From positions 1-64,000 of the forward strand of contig JAWODW010000053.1 in the NCBI GenBank assembly GCA_046483065.1: a stretch of 64,000 bases of DNA. Reading direction: 5' to 3'. Below the pieces are notes generated by a model. It had not been told where the DNA came from. It did no database searches and saw only the letters and a list, made by a program, of their open reading frames with translations. Positions within the stretch are counted from its first letter, which is position 1. Every line of letters begins with the position of its first letter. Of this stretch, positions 8,043 through 16,533 are shown in pieces. A program made the position numbers and the translations under genes. The stretch comes from JAWVYT01 sp046483065. GTDB taxonomy: Bacteria > Gemmatimonadota > Gemmatimonadetes > Longimicrobiales > RSA9.

Positions 8043-8618
8043 TCACCGGTTTTCCTCGATCCAGCCCACCAGCTCGTCGGCGGGGAGCAGCCCGGCAGCC
8101 ATGACCGTTCCGATCTGCACGGCGGGAACGCCGGTGATCTCGGCGCCGGCCGCGGCGTGCTGTTCCCGTACCACGTCGGCCTGGAACTCGTCGATTCCGA
8201 GGGCCACGTGCATGGGCTCACGCTCGAGCCCGGCGGCCTGGCCCACGTCGGCCAAAACATCGATGCGGGCGATGTCCTGGCCGTGGGTCCAGAGCGCCTC
8301 GTAGATCCCGCGCAGCACGGTGGCGGCGCCGCCGTGGTCGAGGGCGTAGGCCACGGCCTCGTGAGCCTTCCGGGTCCGGGGCACGAGGGGCGGCGTCACG
8401 AGGGTGATCCCCCACTGATCGGCCAGCGTCCGGGCGGTGTCCATCTCCTCGGCCAGGGCGGGGTGGTCCGGGGGCGGGAGCGGCTCGGGCGCGGGTCGCA
8501 GCTCGAACGGTACGGGCCGGACCTCGAGACCCGTTCGCTCGGCTGCGTCCGTCACGGCGTCGAGGGCCAGCCGGCAGTAGGGGCTGGCGAAGTCGTGGAA
8601 GAAGAGGAGTCGGCTCAT
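8043..8618 (-). CDS. DsbA family (2-hydroxychromene-2-carboxylate isomerase-like) protein
   Basis: A 191-residue thioredoxin-fold protein. The N-terminus LLFFHDFASPYCRLALD is the first strand and helix of the FrnE/HCCA-isomerase branch; the active-site position is S-P-Y-C, so only one Cys remains and disulfide exchange is unlikely to follow the CxxC mechanism. The C-terminus has the cis-Pro loop GVPAVQIG. No signal peptide, hence cytoplasmic. Family members include glutathione-dependent isomerases and polyketide-associated oxidoreductases; the substrate here is unknown. The ATG at 8618 is the first Met compatible with the fold. Confidence 0.8.
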   Translation of the reverse strand: MSRLLFFHDFASPYCRLALDAVTDAAERTGLEVRPVPFELRPAPEPLPPPDHPALAEEMDTARTLADQWGITLVTPPLVPRTRKAHEAVAYALDHGGAATVLRGIYEALWTHGQDIARIDVLADVGQAAGLEREPMHVALGIDEFQADVVREQHAAAGAEITGVPAVQIGTVMAAGLLPADELVGWIEENR

Positions 8619-8719
8619 AGCGGGGAATCTAGCGGCGGTCCCGGGCGGCACCAACCGGGCGAGCGGCTTGCCCGGGGCTCCCGGACCACGCCATCTTCTC
8701 CTTCCGACCACGACAGCCC

Positions 8720-9934
8720 ATGGGAGCGATGAGCACAGATACCGCGCGGACGTTCAGCGACAACGTGGAGGGCATCCAGCCGTCGGCGACCATCGCCGTC
8801 TCCTCCCTGGCCCAGGAGCTGAAGGCGCAGGGGCGGGATATCATCAACCTGGGCGCCGGCCAGCCGGACTTCCCGACGCCCCGGTTCATCGCCGAGGCGG
8901 GGATCGCGGCCATCGAGGCGGGACATACGCAGTACACGCCGGTGCCCGGGCTGCCCGCGCTGCGGGAGGCGATTGCCGCTGCCCTGGCCGAGGCCCATGG
9001 CGCCGAGACCACCGCGTCGGGCGTGGTGGTCTCGGCGGGGGCGAAGCAGGCGCTGTTCAATGCCACGTTCGCCCTGACAGGGCCCGGTGGCAGGGTTCTG
9101 GTCCCGGTCCCGTACTGGACGAGCTACCCGGAGATCGTTCAGCTCGCCCGCGCCGAGATGGTGCCGGTGCACGGTCCGGTGGAGCGCGGGTACCGGGTGG
9201 GGCCCGACGAGCTCGAGGCGGCGTGGGACCCGGCCGTGCGGGCGCTGATCCTCAACACGCCGTCGAACCCGTCGGGCTCCGTCTATCGTCTCGAGGAGCT
9301 GGAGGCCATCGCGCGGTGGGCCACCGACCGGGGCGTGTGGATCATCAGCGACGAGATCTACGCCCGCCTCTGCTACGTGGGCGATCGGGCGCCCGGCGTG
9401 CTGGAGGTCCCGGCGGAGCTGCGGCGGCGAGTGGCGGTGGTGAACGGCGCGTCGAAGGCGTACGCCATGACCGGCTGGCGGATCGGGTACTCGTACACGT
9501 CGCCGGAGGTGGCGGCAAAGATCGCCGCGCTCCAGAGCCACATCACCTCCAACGCGGCCACGCCGTCGCAGTACGCGGCGCTGGCGGCGTTCACCGCCAC
9601 GCCCGAGCAGGAGGACGAGCTCCGGGCCATGGCCCGGGCCTTCGAAGGCCGACGTGCGCTGGTGGTGGAGCTCCTCGAGGAACACCTGCCGGGCACCGCG
9701 TACGTGGCGCCGGAGGGGGCGTTCTACCTCTTCTTCCGGGCCGACGCGTGGTACCGTAGCGAGCGCCCCGACTCCGTGGCGCTCTGCAAGGCGCTCATCG
9801 AGGAGGCCGGGGTGGCGCTGGTGCCCGGCTCCGCGTTCGGCGACGACCGCTACGTCCGGCTTTCCTTTGCCGCGTCCCGTGACCAGCTCGAGGCCGCCTT
9901 CGAGCGGTTGGGCCGGGCGTTGGCGGGTGGCTGA
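8720..9934 (+). CDS. aspC: Pyridoxal-phosphate aminotransferase, aspartate aminotransferase-like
   Basis: Class I/II aminotransferase, 404 residues, probably transferring the amino group between aspartate and 2-oxoglutarate. Seen motifs: INLGAGQPDFPTP, YTPVPGLPALREAIA, NTPSNPSGSVY, the PLP-Asp/Tyr region SDEIYARLCY, and the PLP lysine in NGASKAYAMTGWRIGY (Lys246). The C-terminal VRLSFAAS contains the substrate-carboxylate Arg. The nearest relatives are group Ib AspAT enzymes (bacterial/Thermus type), some of which also act on prephenate. Two ATGs (8720 and 8729) are possible. It is followed by a structured repeat rather than another gene. Confidence 0.9.
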   Translation: MGAMSTDTARTFSDNVEGIQPSATIAVSSLAQELKAQGRDIINLGAGQPDFPTPRFIAEAGIAAIEAGHTQYTPVPGLPALREAIAAALAEAHGAETTASGVVVSAGAKQALFNATFALTGPGGRVLVPVPYWTSYPEIVQLARAEMVPVHGPVERGYRVGPDELEAAWDPAVRALILNTPSNPSGSVYRLEELEAIARWATDRGVWIISDEIYARLCYVGDRAPGVLEVPAELRRRVAVVNGASKAYAMTGWRIGYSYTSPEVAAKIAALQSHITSNAATPSQYAALAAFTATPEQEDELRAMARAFEGRRALVVELLEEHLPGTAYVAPEGAFYLFFRADAWYRSERPDSVALCKALIEEAGVALVPGSAFGDDRYVRLSFAASRDQLEAAFERLGRALAGG

Positions 9935-9952
9935 CGGGCTCGCCGGGAAGGG

Positions 9953-10270
9953 CCTGGTGAACCGCGGAGGCGCGGCGGCGCGGAGCGAACGCGGAGGGTC
10001 CTGGGAGATTTGTCCGGTGGGTTCGGGGTGCGCGGCGGAAGACGATAGTACGGGAGCGGAGTCGGGACTCGGTCGGTCCGAGCCCCGGGACTGCGAGGGT
10101 TGTCCTGCCGCCCGGATGGAGCGTGCCGCCCGGGATTGTGGGGGTGCCCCGAACGCTGCCCGGCCGAGAGGCCTGAGCTACCCCGGCGAGCCAGACTCCA
10201 CCGGCTCAAACAAAGAGAACCTCCGCGTATACTCCGCGGCTCCGCACCTCCGCGGTTGACAATGAGCCAG
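9953..10270 (+). repeat. Intergenic repeat element with inverted ends, copy 1
   Basis: A roughly 310-base non-coding element. The left end (about 9953-9998) reads AACCGCGGAGGCGCGGCGG and then GCGGAG units; the right end (10219-10270) is its imperfect inverse, CTCCGCG units ending CACCTCCGCGGTTGAC and then AATGAGCCAG. A second copy lies at 12131-12442 in the same orientation. The two agree at both ends and in the right interior (GGCGAGCCAGA then ACAAAGA), while the left interior has diverged. No open frame or transposase. Looks like a MITE-like or structured-RNA element. Confidence 0.75.
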
Positions 10271-10296
10271 CCCCACCCATGAACGGGAGGCAACCG

Positions 10297-12090
10297 ATGC
10301 GTATCCATACCACCCTGACGGCCGCCGCTTTCGCTCTCTTCGTCGCCGCCGGGCTCGCGTTCTCCGCCGCACCGCTAGGCGCGCAGGACGCGGATCTGAT
10401 CGTAGTGGCCGACCGGGTCTGGACCGGCGATGACGCCCGGCCGTGGGCGGAGGCCGTGGCGGTGCGGGGGGAGGAGATCGTGGCCGTCGGGTCGGCCGCC
10501 GAGGTCCTGTCGCACCGGGGCGGCCACACCCGCGTGATCCGGGCACCGGACGGGTTCGTGGCCCCCGGGTTCATCGACAACCACACCCACTTCAACAGCG
10601 CCGGCGCGCTGCTCCTGGGGGTGAACCTGCTGGACGTCTCCGACGCCGAGGGTCTGCGGGCGCGGGTGGCCGACGCCCGGGACCGTCTGCCCGACGGCGC
10701 CTGGATCGTGGGCGGCGACTGGGGCGCGTACGAGGCGTGGGCGCAGGGGTCGACCGGTGAGGGCCGGGTGGACGACGAGGGTCGGGGCGCGGCGTCGTCG
10801 CGAGGGTTCGATCCGGACCGCTCCATCATCGACCCGGTGACGCCGGAGACGCCGGCGCTGCTGTGGAAGTGGGATGGATCGGCGTACCTGGCCAACGGCA
10901 CGGCGCTGACGGCGGCGGGTGCGTCGTGCGGCTGGGAGGGGATCGAGTGCGCGGACGGCCGGATGACGGGCCGGGTCTCGGGGCCCGCCGTCGCCCGGAT
11001 CCGGGACGCCATCCCACCGAAATCGCTGGAGCAGCGGGTGGCGGAGGGGCGGGCGGGGATGGCCCGGCTCCGATCGCTGGGTGTGACCACCATCCACGAC
11101 ATCACGCCGCCCGAGCAGTTCCGGGTCTTCGAGCGGCTGCTGGAGGAGGGCGAGCTCACCACTCGCGTCTACGCCCGGCCCACGCTGGACAAATGGGACG
11201 ACCTGGCCGCCGCCGGGATCCGGCACGGCTTCGGGAGCGAGTGGCTGAAGGTGGGCGGGCTGAAGGCATTCGTGGACGGGATCATGGGCAACTCGGGCGC
11301 CCGGTTCTACGAGCCGTACCTGACCAGCGGGGAGCGGGGGAGCTGGCGCGACTCCACCAACACCGGCGCCACCTCGGGCCCCGGGTCCGGGATGGAGCCG
11401 GCGGGCACCATGCTCCGGAATCTCCTAGGCGCCGACTCCACGGGCCACTGGCCCCAGGTCCACGCTATCGGGGACGAGGCCATCGACACCCTCATTGACC
11501 TGTTCGAGCACGTCGTGGAGGTGAATCCACCCCGGGATCGACGCTTCCGGATCATCCACACCCAGGTGCTCCGGGGCGCCCACGTGGCCGACCGGATGGC
11601 ACGCCTCGGCATCATCGCCGAGGTCCAGCCGTACCACACCATCGACGACATGCGCTGGATGGCCGAACGGATCGGCGACCGCGCCCGCTGGGCCTACGCC
11701 TTCCGAACCCTCCACGACGCCGGCGTGATCCTCTCCTTCGGCAGCGACTGGCCGGGCACCAACGCCAGCTGGTACACCGCGAACCCGCTCCACGGGATGT
11801 ACGCCGCGGTGACCCGCCAGACGCTCGACGGCGAGCCGGCGGGCGGGTGGTACCCGCAGGAGCGCATCGACGTGGAAACCGCGCTCCGGGCCTACACCGT
11901 GAACAACGCCTGGGCCGCCGGCGAGGAGGCGGTGAAGGGGAAGCTCGCACCGGGGATGCTCGCCGACCTCGTGGTCCTCGACCGTGACGTCTTCGAGATC
12001 GACCCATCGGCGCTGAAGGACGTGGACGTGCTGTTCACCGTCACCGGCGGCGAGGTGGTCTACGAGCGGGGCGAGGAGGGCGGGGCGTAG
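10297..12090 (+). CDS. Exported amidohydrolase, YtcJ-like
   Basis: Metal-dependent hydrolase of the amidohydrolase superfamily (Amidohydro_3/YtcJ group), 597 residues. A signal peptide (MRIHTTLTAAAFALFVAAG to the LGAQD cleavage region) exports it. Catalytic features include the metal motif FIDNHTHFNSAG, the central KVGGLKAFVDGIMGNSGA segment, QVHAIGDEAID, RIIHTQVL and the late Asp in SFGSDWPGTNASW. The C-terminal KGKLAPGMLADLVVLDRD is the usual end of the composite domain. The start at 10297 is preferred over an ATG at 10279 because GGGAGG precedes it and it begins the signal peptide. Substrate unknown. The gene is bracketed by the two repeat copies. Confidence 0.88.
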   Translation: MRIHTTLTAAAFALFVAAGLAFSAAPLGAQDADLIVVADRVWTGDDARPWAEAVAVRGEEIVAVGSAAEVLSHRGGHTRVIRAPDGFVAPGFIDNHTHFNSAGALLLGVNLLDVSDAEGLRARVADARDRLPDGAWIVGGDWGAYEAWAQGSTGEGRVDDEGRGAASSRGFDPDRSIIDPVTPETPALLWKWDGSAYLANGTALTAAGASCGWEGIECADGRMTGRVSGPAVARIRDAIPPKSLEQRVAEGRAGMARLRSLGVTTIHDITPPEQFRVFERLLEEGELTTRVYARPTLDKWDDLAAAGIRHGFGSEWLKVGGLKAFVDGIMGNSGARFYEPYLTSGERGSWRDSTNTGATSGPGSGMEPAGTMLRNLLGADSTGHWPQVHAIGDEAIDTLIDLFEHVVEVNPPRDRRFRIIHTQVLRGAHVADRMARLGIIAEVQPYHTIDDMRWMAERIGDRARWAYAFRTLHDAGVILSFGSDWPGTNASWYTANPLHGMYAAVTRQTLDGEPAGGWYPQERIDVETALRAYTVNNAWAAGEEAVKGKLAPGMLADLVVLDRDVFEIDPSALKDVDVLFTVTGGEVVYERGEEGGA

Positions 12091-12130
12091 CCGCTGTCCG
12101 CGCTCCCGGCCCGGCTTCTGCAAGGACAGA

Positions 12131-12442
12131 CGCCTGGTTAACCGCGGAGACGCGGCGGCGCGGAGCGAGCGCGGAGTTTCTTGGGTTTTGATCGGGGTTG
12201 GTCGAGGTTCGTGGCGGAAGATGAGACGAGCCCGGTGGAATCAGAGTTCGGAGTCTCGGACATCCGTGTCCTGTCTCGCCGCGTGGCAGAAGATGGCCGG
12301 ACGGCCTGGAATCAATGCCTCGACACCTGCGCGGACGCCGATCCGGAACCGACCCAGGCGAGCCAGAACCCGCCGGATCAGACAAAGAAGATCTCCGCGT
12401 GTACTCCGCGCTTCCGCGTCTCCGCGGTGAACGATGAGCCAG
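12131..12442 (+). repeat. Intergenic repeat element with inverted ends, copy 2
   Basis: Second copy of the element at 9953-10270, same orientation. The left end is TTAACCGCGGAGACGCGG followed by CGGCGCGGAGCGAGCGCGGAG; the right end is CTCCGCGTGTACTCCGCG, CTTCCGCGTCTCCGCGGTG and ATGAGCCAG. Several differences between the copies compensate for each other: G at left position 12149-12150 (GAGACG) matches GTCTC on the right here, while copy 1 has GGAGGCG matched to CACCTCC. This suggests the end-to-end pairing matters. It contains no gene and ends 25 bases before the O-methyltransferase start. Confidence 0.75.
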
Positions 12443-12467
12443 TAACCACCGAACCCGAAGGAACACA

Positions 12468-13121
12468 ATGACCGATACCGACCATTCCGTTCTCCTGTCC
12501 GGCTACGTCCGGGATCTCTTTGCCGACGAGGGCGAGGTGCTGGAGGAGCTGCGGTACGAGACCTCGCGGGAGGACCTGCCCGAGATCTACATCTCCGCGG
12601 AGGAAGGGAAGCTGCTCCAGGTGCTGCTCGCGGCGGTGGGCGCCCGGCGGGTGCTGGAGATCGGCACGCTGGGCGGCTACAGCGCGCTGTGGATGGCCCG
12701 GGCGCTCCCGTCCGACGGCACGCTCATCACCCTCGAGATCGACCCCGACCGGGCCGAGTTCGCCCGCGGCTTCATCGAGAAGGCGGGGATGGCCGACGTG
12801 GTGGAGGTCCGGGTCGGCGACGCCCGGGACGTCATGGCGGCCATGGTGGAGGACGGCGTCGAGCCCTTCGACGCCGTCTTCATCGACGCCGACAAGGAGC
12901 CGCTCCTGGAGTACCTGGACCTCTCGCTGGAGCTGGTCGGCCCCGGCGGGCTGATCCTCACCGACAACGCCTTCCGCTCCGGCCACGTCCTCGATGAAGA
13001 GCCCGCCGAGGACGCCCGCGCCGTGATCGCGTACAACGAGCGCGTCGCGTCGGACCCGCGGCTGGTGTCCACCATCATCCCGGTCCGGGATGGCCTGGCG
13101 GTGTCGGTTGTGAAGGGCTGA
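12468..13121 (+). CDS. Class I SAM-dependent O-methyltransferase
   Basis: A 217-residue methyltransferase of the catechol/caffeoyl-CoA type (Methyltransf_3). The SAM site is ARRVLEIGTLGGYSALWMA (motif I) with ITLEIDPDRAEFARGF, the metal-binding/acidic motif is DAVFIDADKEPLLEYLDL, and GGLILTDNAFRSG follows. These proteins methylate hydroxyls of catechol-like small molecules using a divalent metal. The start at 12468 is the first ATG; no strong ribosome site. Stands alone, downstream of the repeat. Confidence 0.9.
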   Translation: MTDTDHSVLLSGYVRDLFADEGEVLEELRYETSREDLPEIYISAEEGKLLQVLLAAVGARRVLEIGTLGGYSALWMARALPSDGTLITLEIDPDRAEFARGFIEKAGMADVVEVRVGDARDVMAAMVEDGVEPFDAVFIDADKEPLLEYLDLSLELVGPGGLILTDNAFRSGHVLDEEPAEDARAVIAYNERVASDPRLVSTIIPVRDGLAVSVVKG

Positions 13122-13229
13122 GCCCGCGGGGCGGGCGTGACAGCGCCCAGGAGCCCACCACGCCTCTGCTGCCCTGCCCGCCTCTACTTCAATGTGGCGG
13201 CGTCCGGGTCCGTTGTGCTCATGGGCCGG

Positions 13230-14162
13230 TCAGAACCCCGCCGCTTCCAGGGCGCTCCGCGTCCGCCCCACGTACCCGCGTCCGAACAGGTTCACGTGGA
13301 CCAGCAGGTAGTAGAGCTGGTAGACGGCCCGGCGGGTGGGGTCGTAGCCGGCGTGGAGGGGCCAGGCGTCGTCGTAGGCGGCGTGGAAGGCGTGGCCGAA
13401 GCCGCCGAAGAGGTCGGCCATGGCCAGGTCCACCTCCCGGTGGCCATGGTAGACCGACGGGTCGATGATGGCGGCAGTGCCGTCGATCATCATGTGGACG
13501 TTGCCGCCCCAGAGGTCGCCGTGGAGGAGGGACGGGCCGTCGTCGTTCCCCGGCGCCAGGATCTCGTCGAGGCGGCCGAACAGCGCATCGAAGCGGCGGT
13601 GGTCGGTGTCATCCATGAGCCCGCGGTCGATGGCCTGCCGGAGCTGGGGCTCGAGGCGGCGGCCGCGCCAGAAGGCGGGCCAGCTGTCCAGAGGGCCGTT
13701 GGCCTGGGGCAGTGAGCCGATGTAGTTGTCGGCGTCGGCGCCGAAGGCGTCGGCCTGGTGGCGGTGCAGCGCGGCGAGGCGGGTGCCGAGCCGGGCCCAG
13801 GCGTCGGGGGCCGCGCTCCCCGGCTCCAGCCACTCGAGGAGGAGCCATGCCGGTCCGTCGTGGGCTCCGGACCCGTGCCCTGGAGCGTCACCGGAGGATT
13901 CGGCGACGACGTCGGGTACCCGGACCTCGTTGGCCCGTCCGAGCTGCCGGAGGCCTCGTGCCTCGGCGGCCAGGAGCCCGTCGGGGAGGTCGGGGCTGCC
14001 CCACTTCAGGAAGAACGGGCCGGCGTGCGTGTCGACGCGGGCGGTGGGGCTGATGCAGCCGCCGCCCACGGCCGCGGCCCCGGTGATGGCGGCGGACTCA
14101 CCCGAGCGTTCGGCGAGAGCGGCCTCGACGCCGGCCCGGACGGAAGCGGGGAGAGCGTTCAC
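13230..14162 (-). CDS. Fructosamine kinase family protein (ketosamine 3-kinase)
   Basis: A 310-residue kinase of the FN3K family with a protein-kinase-like fold. It contains HDGPAWLLLEWLEPG, the catalytic loop LLHGDLWGGN (about 213-222) and the DFG-equivalent region IIDPSVYHGHREVDLAM. Such enzymes phosphorylate sugars attached to protein amines so that the adduct decays, repairing glycated protein. No ATG fits; the GTG at 14162 matches the expected N-terminus (VNALPASVRAGVEAAL). It lies 16 bases after the stop of the LMW phosphatase gene in the same direction, a pairing seen in other bacteria that suggests ribulosamine/erythrulosamine substrates. Confidence 0.87.
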   Translation of the reverse strand: MNALPASVRAGVEAALAERSGESAAITGAAAVGGGCISPTARVDTHAGPFFLKWGSPDLPDGLLAAEARGLRQLGRANEVRVPDVVAESSGDAPGHGSGAHDGPAWLLLEWLEPGSAAPDAWARLGTRLAALHRHQADAFGADADNYIGSLPQANGPLDSWPAFWRGRRLEPQLRQAIDRGLMDDTDHRRFDALFGRLDEILAPGNDDGPSLLHGDLWGGNVHMMIDGTAAIIDPSVYHGHREVDLAMADLFGGFGHAFHAAYDDAWPLHAGYDPTRRAVYQLYYLLVHVNLFGRGYVGRTRSALEAAGF

Positions 14163-14178
14163 GGGCGCGCCGGGCTCA

Positions 14179-14712
14179 TCATTGGAGCCCGTGCTCTTCC
14201 CTGAGGAACTCGAGGAGCCCCCGGGCGGAGCGCTCCACCAGGTCGTGGACGTTGTCGAAGCCCTGTGGCCCGCCGAAGTAGGGGTCGGGCACCTCGAGGG
14301 CGCCGGGGTCGCCGCCGGCCTCGGGGTCGAACTCACGCAGGAGGTGGGCGGCGGGCCCGTCGCTCTCGGTGACGGTGACTTCGGCGAGCGCTTCGACCTC
14401 CCGGAGGTTGTCGGCGTCCATGGCCACCAGGTAGTCGAAGTCGGCCACATCGGCCTCGGTGACGCGGCGGCTGGTGCCGGTGACCTGAACGCCCCGGCGG
14501 GCCGCGGTGGCGGTGGTGCGTTCGTCCGGCGGCTCGCCGTCGTGCCAGCCGGAGGTGCCGGCGGAGTCGATGCGGAACCGGTCCTCGAGCCCGGCGTCGA
14601 TGACGGTCTGTCGGAATACGGCCTCGGCCAGCGGCGAGCGGCAGATGTTGCCGAGGCAGACGAACAAAACGGAGATGGGGTTCTCGTTCACGCGATGTCG
14701 GGGTTCGGTCAT
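14179..14712 (-). CDS. Low-molecular-weight protein-tyrosine phosphatase
   Basis: A 177-residue phosphatase with the P-loop LFVCLGNICRSPLAEAVF (CX5R-S) near the N-terminus and the general-acid Asp in VPDPYFGGPQGFDNVHDLV near the C-terminus. All catalytic residues are present. A longer frame starts with TTG at 14736, but the ATG at 14712 gives the normal length and is chosen. The next gene is fructosamine kinase, 16 bases downstream. In that setting the enzyme may remove phosphate from sugar-phosphate adducts on proteins rather than from phosphotyrosine; this is inferred from context. Confidence 0.9.
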   Translation of the reverse strand: MTEPRHRVNENPISVLFVCLGNICRSPLAEAVFRQTVIDAGLEDRFRIDSAGTSGWHDGEPPDERTTATAARRGVQVTGTSRRVTEADVADFDYLVAMDADNLREVEALAEVTVTESDGPAAHLLREFDPEAGGDPGALEVPDPYFGGPQGFDNVHDLVERSARGLLEFLREEHGLQ

Positions 14713-14784
14713 GAGGGTCCGGTCATGGGTCGGCAATCGAAGCGTCCGGTGAACCGTGTGTCAAGGTGCGTGCCGGGAGGCCGC

Positions 14785-14819
14785 GAAAAGGGGGTGAGCG
14801 GCCGAAGCCGCCCACCCCC
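14785..14819 (-). terminator. Intrinsic terminator of the sigma/DUF4097 operon
   Basis: On the minus strand GGGGGTGGGCGGC (14819-14807) pairs with GCCGCTCACCCCC (14802-14790) around the loop TTCG, with one mismatch, and is followed by CTTTTCG. It lies about 50 bases after the last DUF4097 gene and upstream of the phosphatase gene, so it separates the two minus-strand units. Confidence 0.75.
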
Positions 14820-14870
14820 GGGATCGCGTGGCTCGCCACACCCTTCCCTCGGGCGCCGCTGCGGATCGGA

Positions 14871-15647
14871 TCAGCGCCTGCGGATCCGGATGCTCCCGTT
14901 GACGGTGGACAGGCGCAGCTCGGGGCCGCCGTCGCCGATCTGACCGCGGAGGCTGCGTCGGCTGACCTTGCCCATGACGAGGATGGGGAAGTCGCTGTCG
15001 ATGCTGCCGTTCACGGTGCTGGCCCGGAAATCGGCGTCGAGCCCCTCGGGCAGATCGAGGGTGATGCCGCCGTTGACGGTCTCGAACTCCACGTCATTCC
15101 GCAGGTCGCTGCGCCCGAGCCGGCAGGTGATACTGCCGTTCACGGTGCTGGCCTCGGCGAAGCCGGTGGTCTCGATCCCCACGTCGCCGTTGACGGTGCT
15201 GGCCTTCACGTCCGCCTGCATGCCGTCGGCGGAGAGCTCGCCGTTCACGGTATGGCCGGCGAACCGGATCCCGGCGGGGACCTGGACCATGAAGTCGACC
15301 TTCACGTCGTTGCGGTGGACGTTGTTCTGGCCGCCGCCGGGCCGGCACTCGTTCTCCCGTCGTGCGTTGGGCGGAGTCGGGTAGACCGCGCAGATCGTGA
15401 CGCCATCGCTGTGCTCGACCACCTCGATGCGCACGCTCATGGGGTCGTCGCGACGGGCGTAGCGGTCGGCGGTCACGTGGACGGAGCCGTCGTCGCTGGG
15501 CACGGCCTGGACGCTGCCGTTCACGCCCCGAACCTCGATGGTCTGACCGCGATCCAGGCTGCCGCGCCACTGGAAGTCGTTGGACTGTGCTGCGGCGGTG
15601 CCGGCCATGACTGCGGCCATCCCGAGGGCCAGTACGGTGCTTCTCAT
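14871..15647 (-). CDS. Secreted DUF4097 family protein with VNG repeats
   Basis: A 258-residue exported protein; the signal peptide MRSTVLALGMAAVMAGTAAAQ is clear and AGGAGG precedes the ATG at 15647. The mature part is a series of short beta-strand turns carrying TVNG or GVNG at least seven times (for example HTVNGELS, STVNGDVG, ETVNGGIT, STVNGSID), the hallmark of DUF4097 right-handed parallel beta-helix-like domains. It is the last gene of a four-gene operon with an ECF sigma factor and anti-sigma factor. Function unknown; periplasmic or surface sensor or adhesin roles are guesses. Confidence 0.85.
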   Translation of the reverse strand: MRSTVLALGMAAVMAGTAAAQSNDFQWRGSLDRGQTIEVRGVNGSVQAVPSDDGSVHVTADRYARRDDPMSVRIEVVEHSDGVTICAVYPTPPNARRENECRPGGGQNNVHRNDVKVDFMVQVPAGIRFAGHTVNGELSADGMQADVKASTVNGDVGIETTGFAEASTVNGSITCRLGRSDLRNDVEFETVNGGITLDLPEGLDADFRASTVNGSIDSDFPILVMGKVSRRSLRGQIGDGGPELRLSTVNGSIRIRRR

Positions 15648-15678
15648 GCTGCCTCCTATCTGATAACGCCGGCCGGGC

Positions 15679-16521
15679 TTATCGGGGTCGGCGCAGCAGG
15701 ATCTCTCCATTGAAGGATTCCAGCTCGAGCCGGGCCAGGCCCGACCCCAGCGTGAAGTTGAACTGCCGGTCCCGCGTGGTGCCCGTGAGTCGCACGGGGA
15801 AGTCCGACTCGAACTCGCCGTGGAACGTGGACACCGAGACGGTCACGTTGGCGCCCTCCGCCACGGTGACCTCCACATCACCGTTGTGCGTGGAGAAGGC
15901 GTACCGGCCGTCATCGTCGATGGTGCCGTCGTACGTGATGTCTCCATTGACCGTGGTGGCCCGTGCCGAGCTGGAGCGGATGCCCCGGAGCGTCACGTCG
16001 CCGTTCGTGGTCTCGACGTAGACTTCGCCGTCGATGTCGTACAGGGCGATCTCCTCGTTCACGCTCACCGCCTCCACCCTGCCCCGGGCGCCACGCACCT
16101 GGACCTCGCCCTGGATGCTGCGGACGTTGACCCGGCCACGGCCTCCATCGATGGCCACCTCACCGCCGATGGTCTCCACGTGGATTTCCGCTTCCGTGCC
16201 CCGGACCTCCACGTCCACCTGATTGCCCTCCACCCGGACGTTCATCCAGCGAGGGACGGTGATGTGGAAATCGGCTGCGCCGGGTCCGTTGGCCGCCCGG
16301 GGCCGGACCCGGAGGGTGGCTCCTGTCCGGCTGGCGTCCAGCGTCTGCCGCCGGTCCAGGTCGGCGACGATCCGGACCGCGTCACGGTCCCAGGCGTCCA
16401 TCACCACCTCGCCCCGGAAGTTGTCCACGTCCAGGTGCGTGTCCCGGTCCACCGGGATGATGGTGTCCGCCGCCTGGGGCGCCGCCAGGGTCAGTGCCGC
16501 GATCAGTATGGGCGTATACAT
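15679..16521 (-). CDS. Secreted DUF4097-type protein
   Basis: A 280-residue exported protein with a signal peptide (MYTPILIAALTLAAPQAA). The mature region again alternates strands with GEV, NGD and NGE turns (VETIGGEVAIDGG, VETTNGDVTLRG, STHNGDVEVT, ESFNGEILLRR), as in DUF4097. The last residues RLELESFNGEILLRRPR mirror the end of its downstream neighbour, so the two genes are probably an old tandem duplication. It starts 12 bases after the anti-sigma gene stop and ends 31 bases before the next gene. Confidence 0.82.
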   Translation of the reverse strand: MYTPILIAALTLAAPQAADTIIPVDRDTHLDVDNFRGEVVMDAWDRDAVRIVADLDRRQTLDASRTGATLRVRPRAANGPGAADFHITVPRWMNVRVEGNQVDVEVRGTEAEIHVETIGGEVAIDGGRGRVNVRSIQGEVQVRGARGRVEAVSVNEEIALYDIDGEVYVETTNGDVTLRGIRSSSARATTVNGDITYDGTIDDDGRYAFSTHNGDVEVTVAEGANVTVSVSTFHGEFESDFPVRLTGTTRDRQFNFTLGSGLARLELESFNGEILLRRPR

Positions 16522-16533
16522 GCGTCTTCTTCC

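Noticed and set aside
9953..10270. Small ORFs inside the repeat elements
   Set aside because: The frames are not conserved between the two copies and lack ribosome sites.
10206..11162. Minus-strand frame across the repeat and amidohydrolase start
   Set aside because: Antisense shadow; the plus strand has a clear signal peptide and metal motifs.
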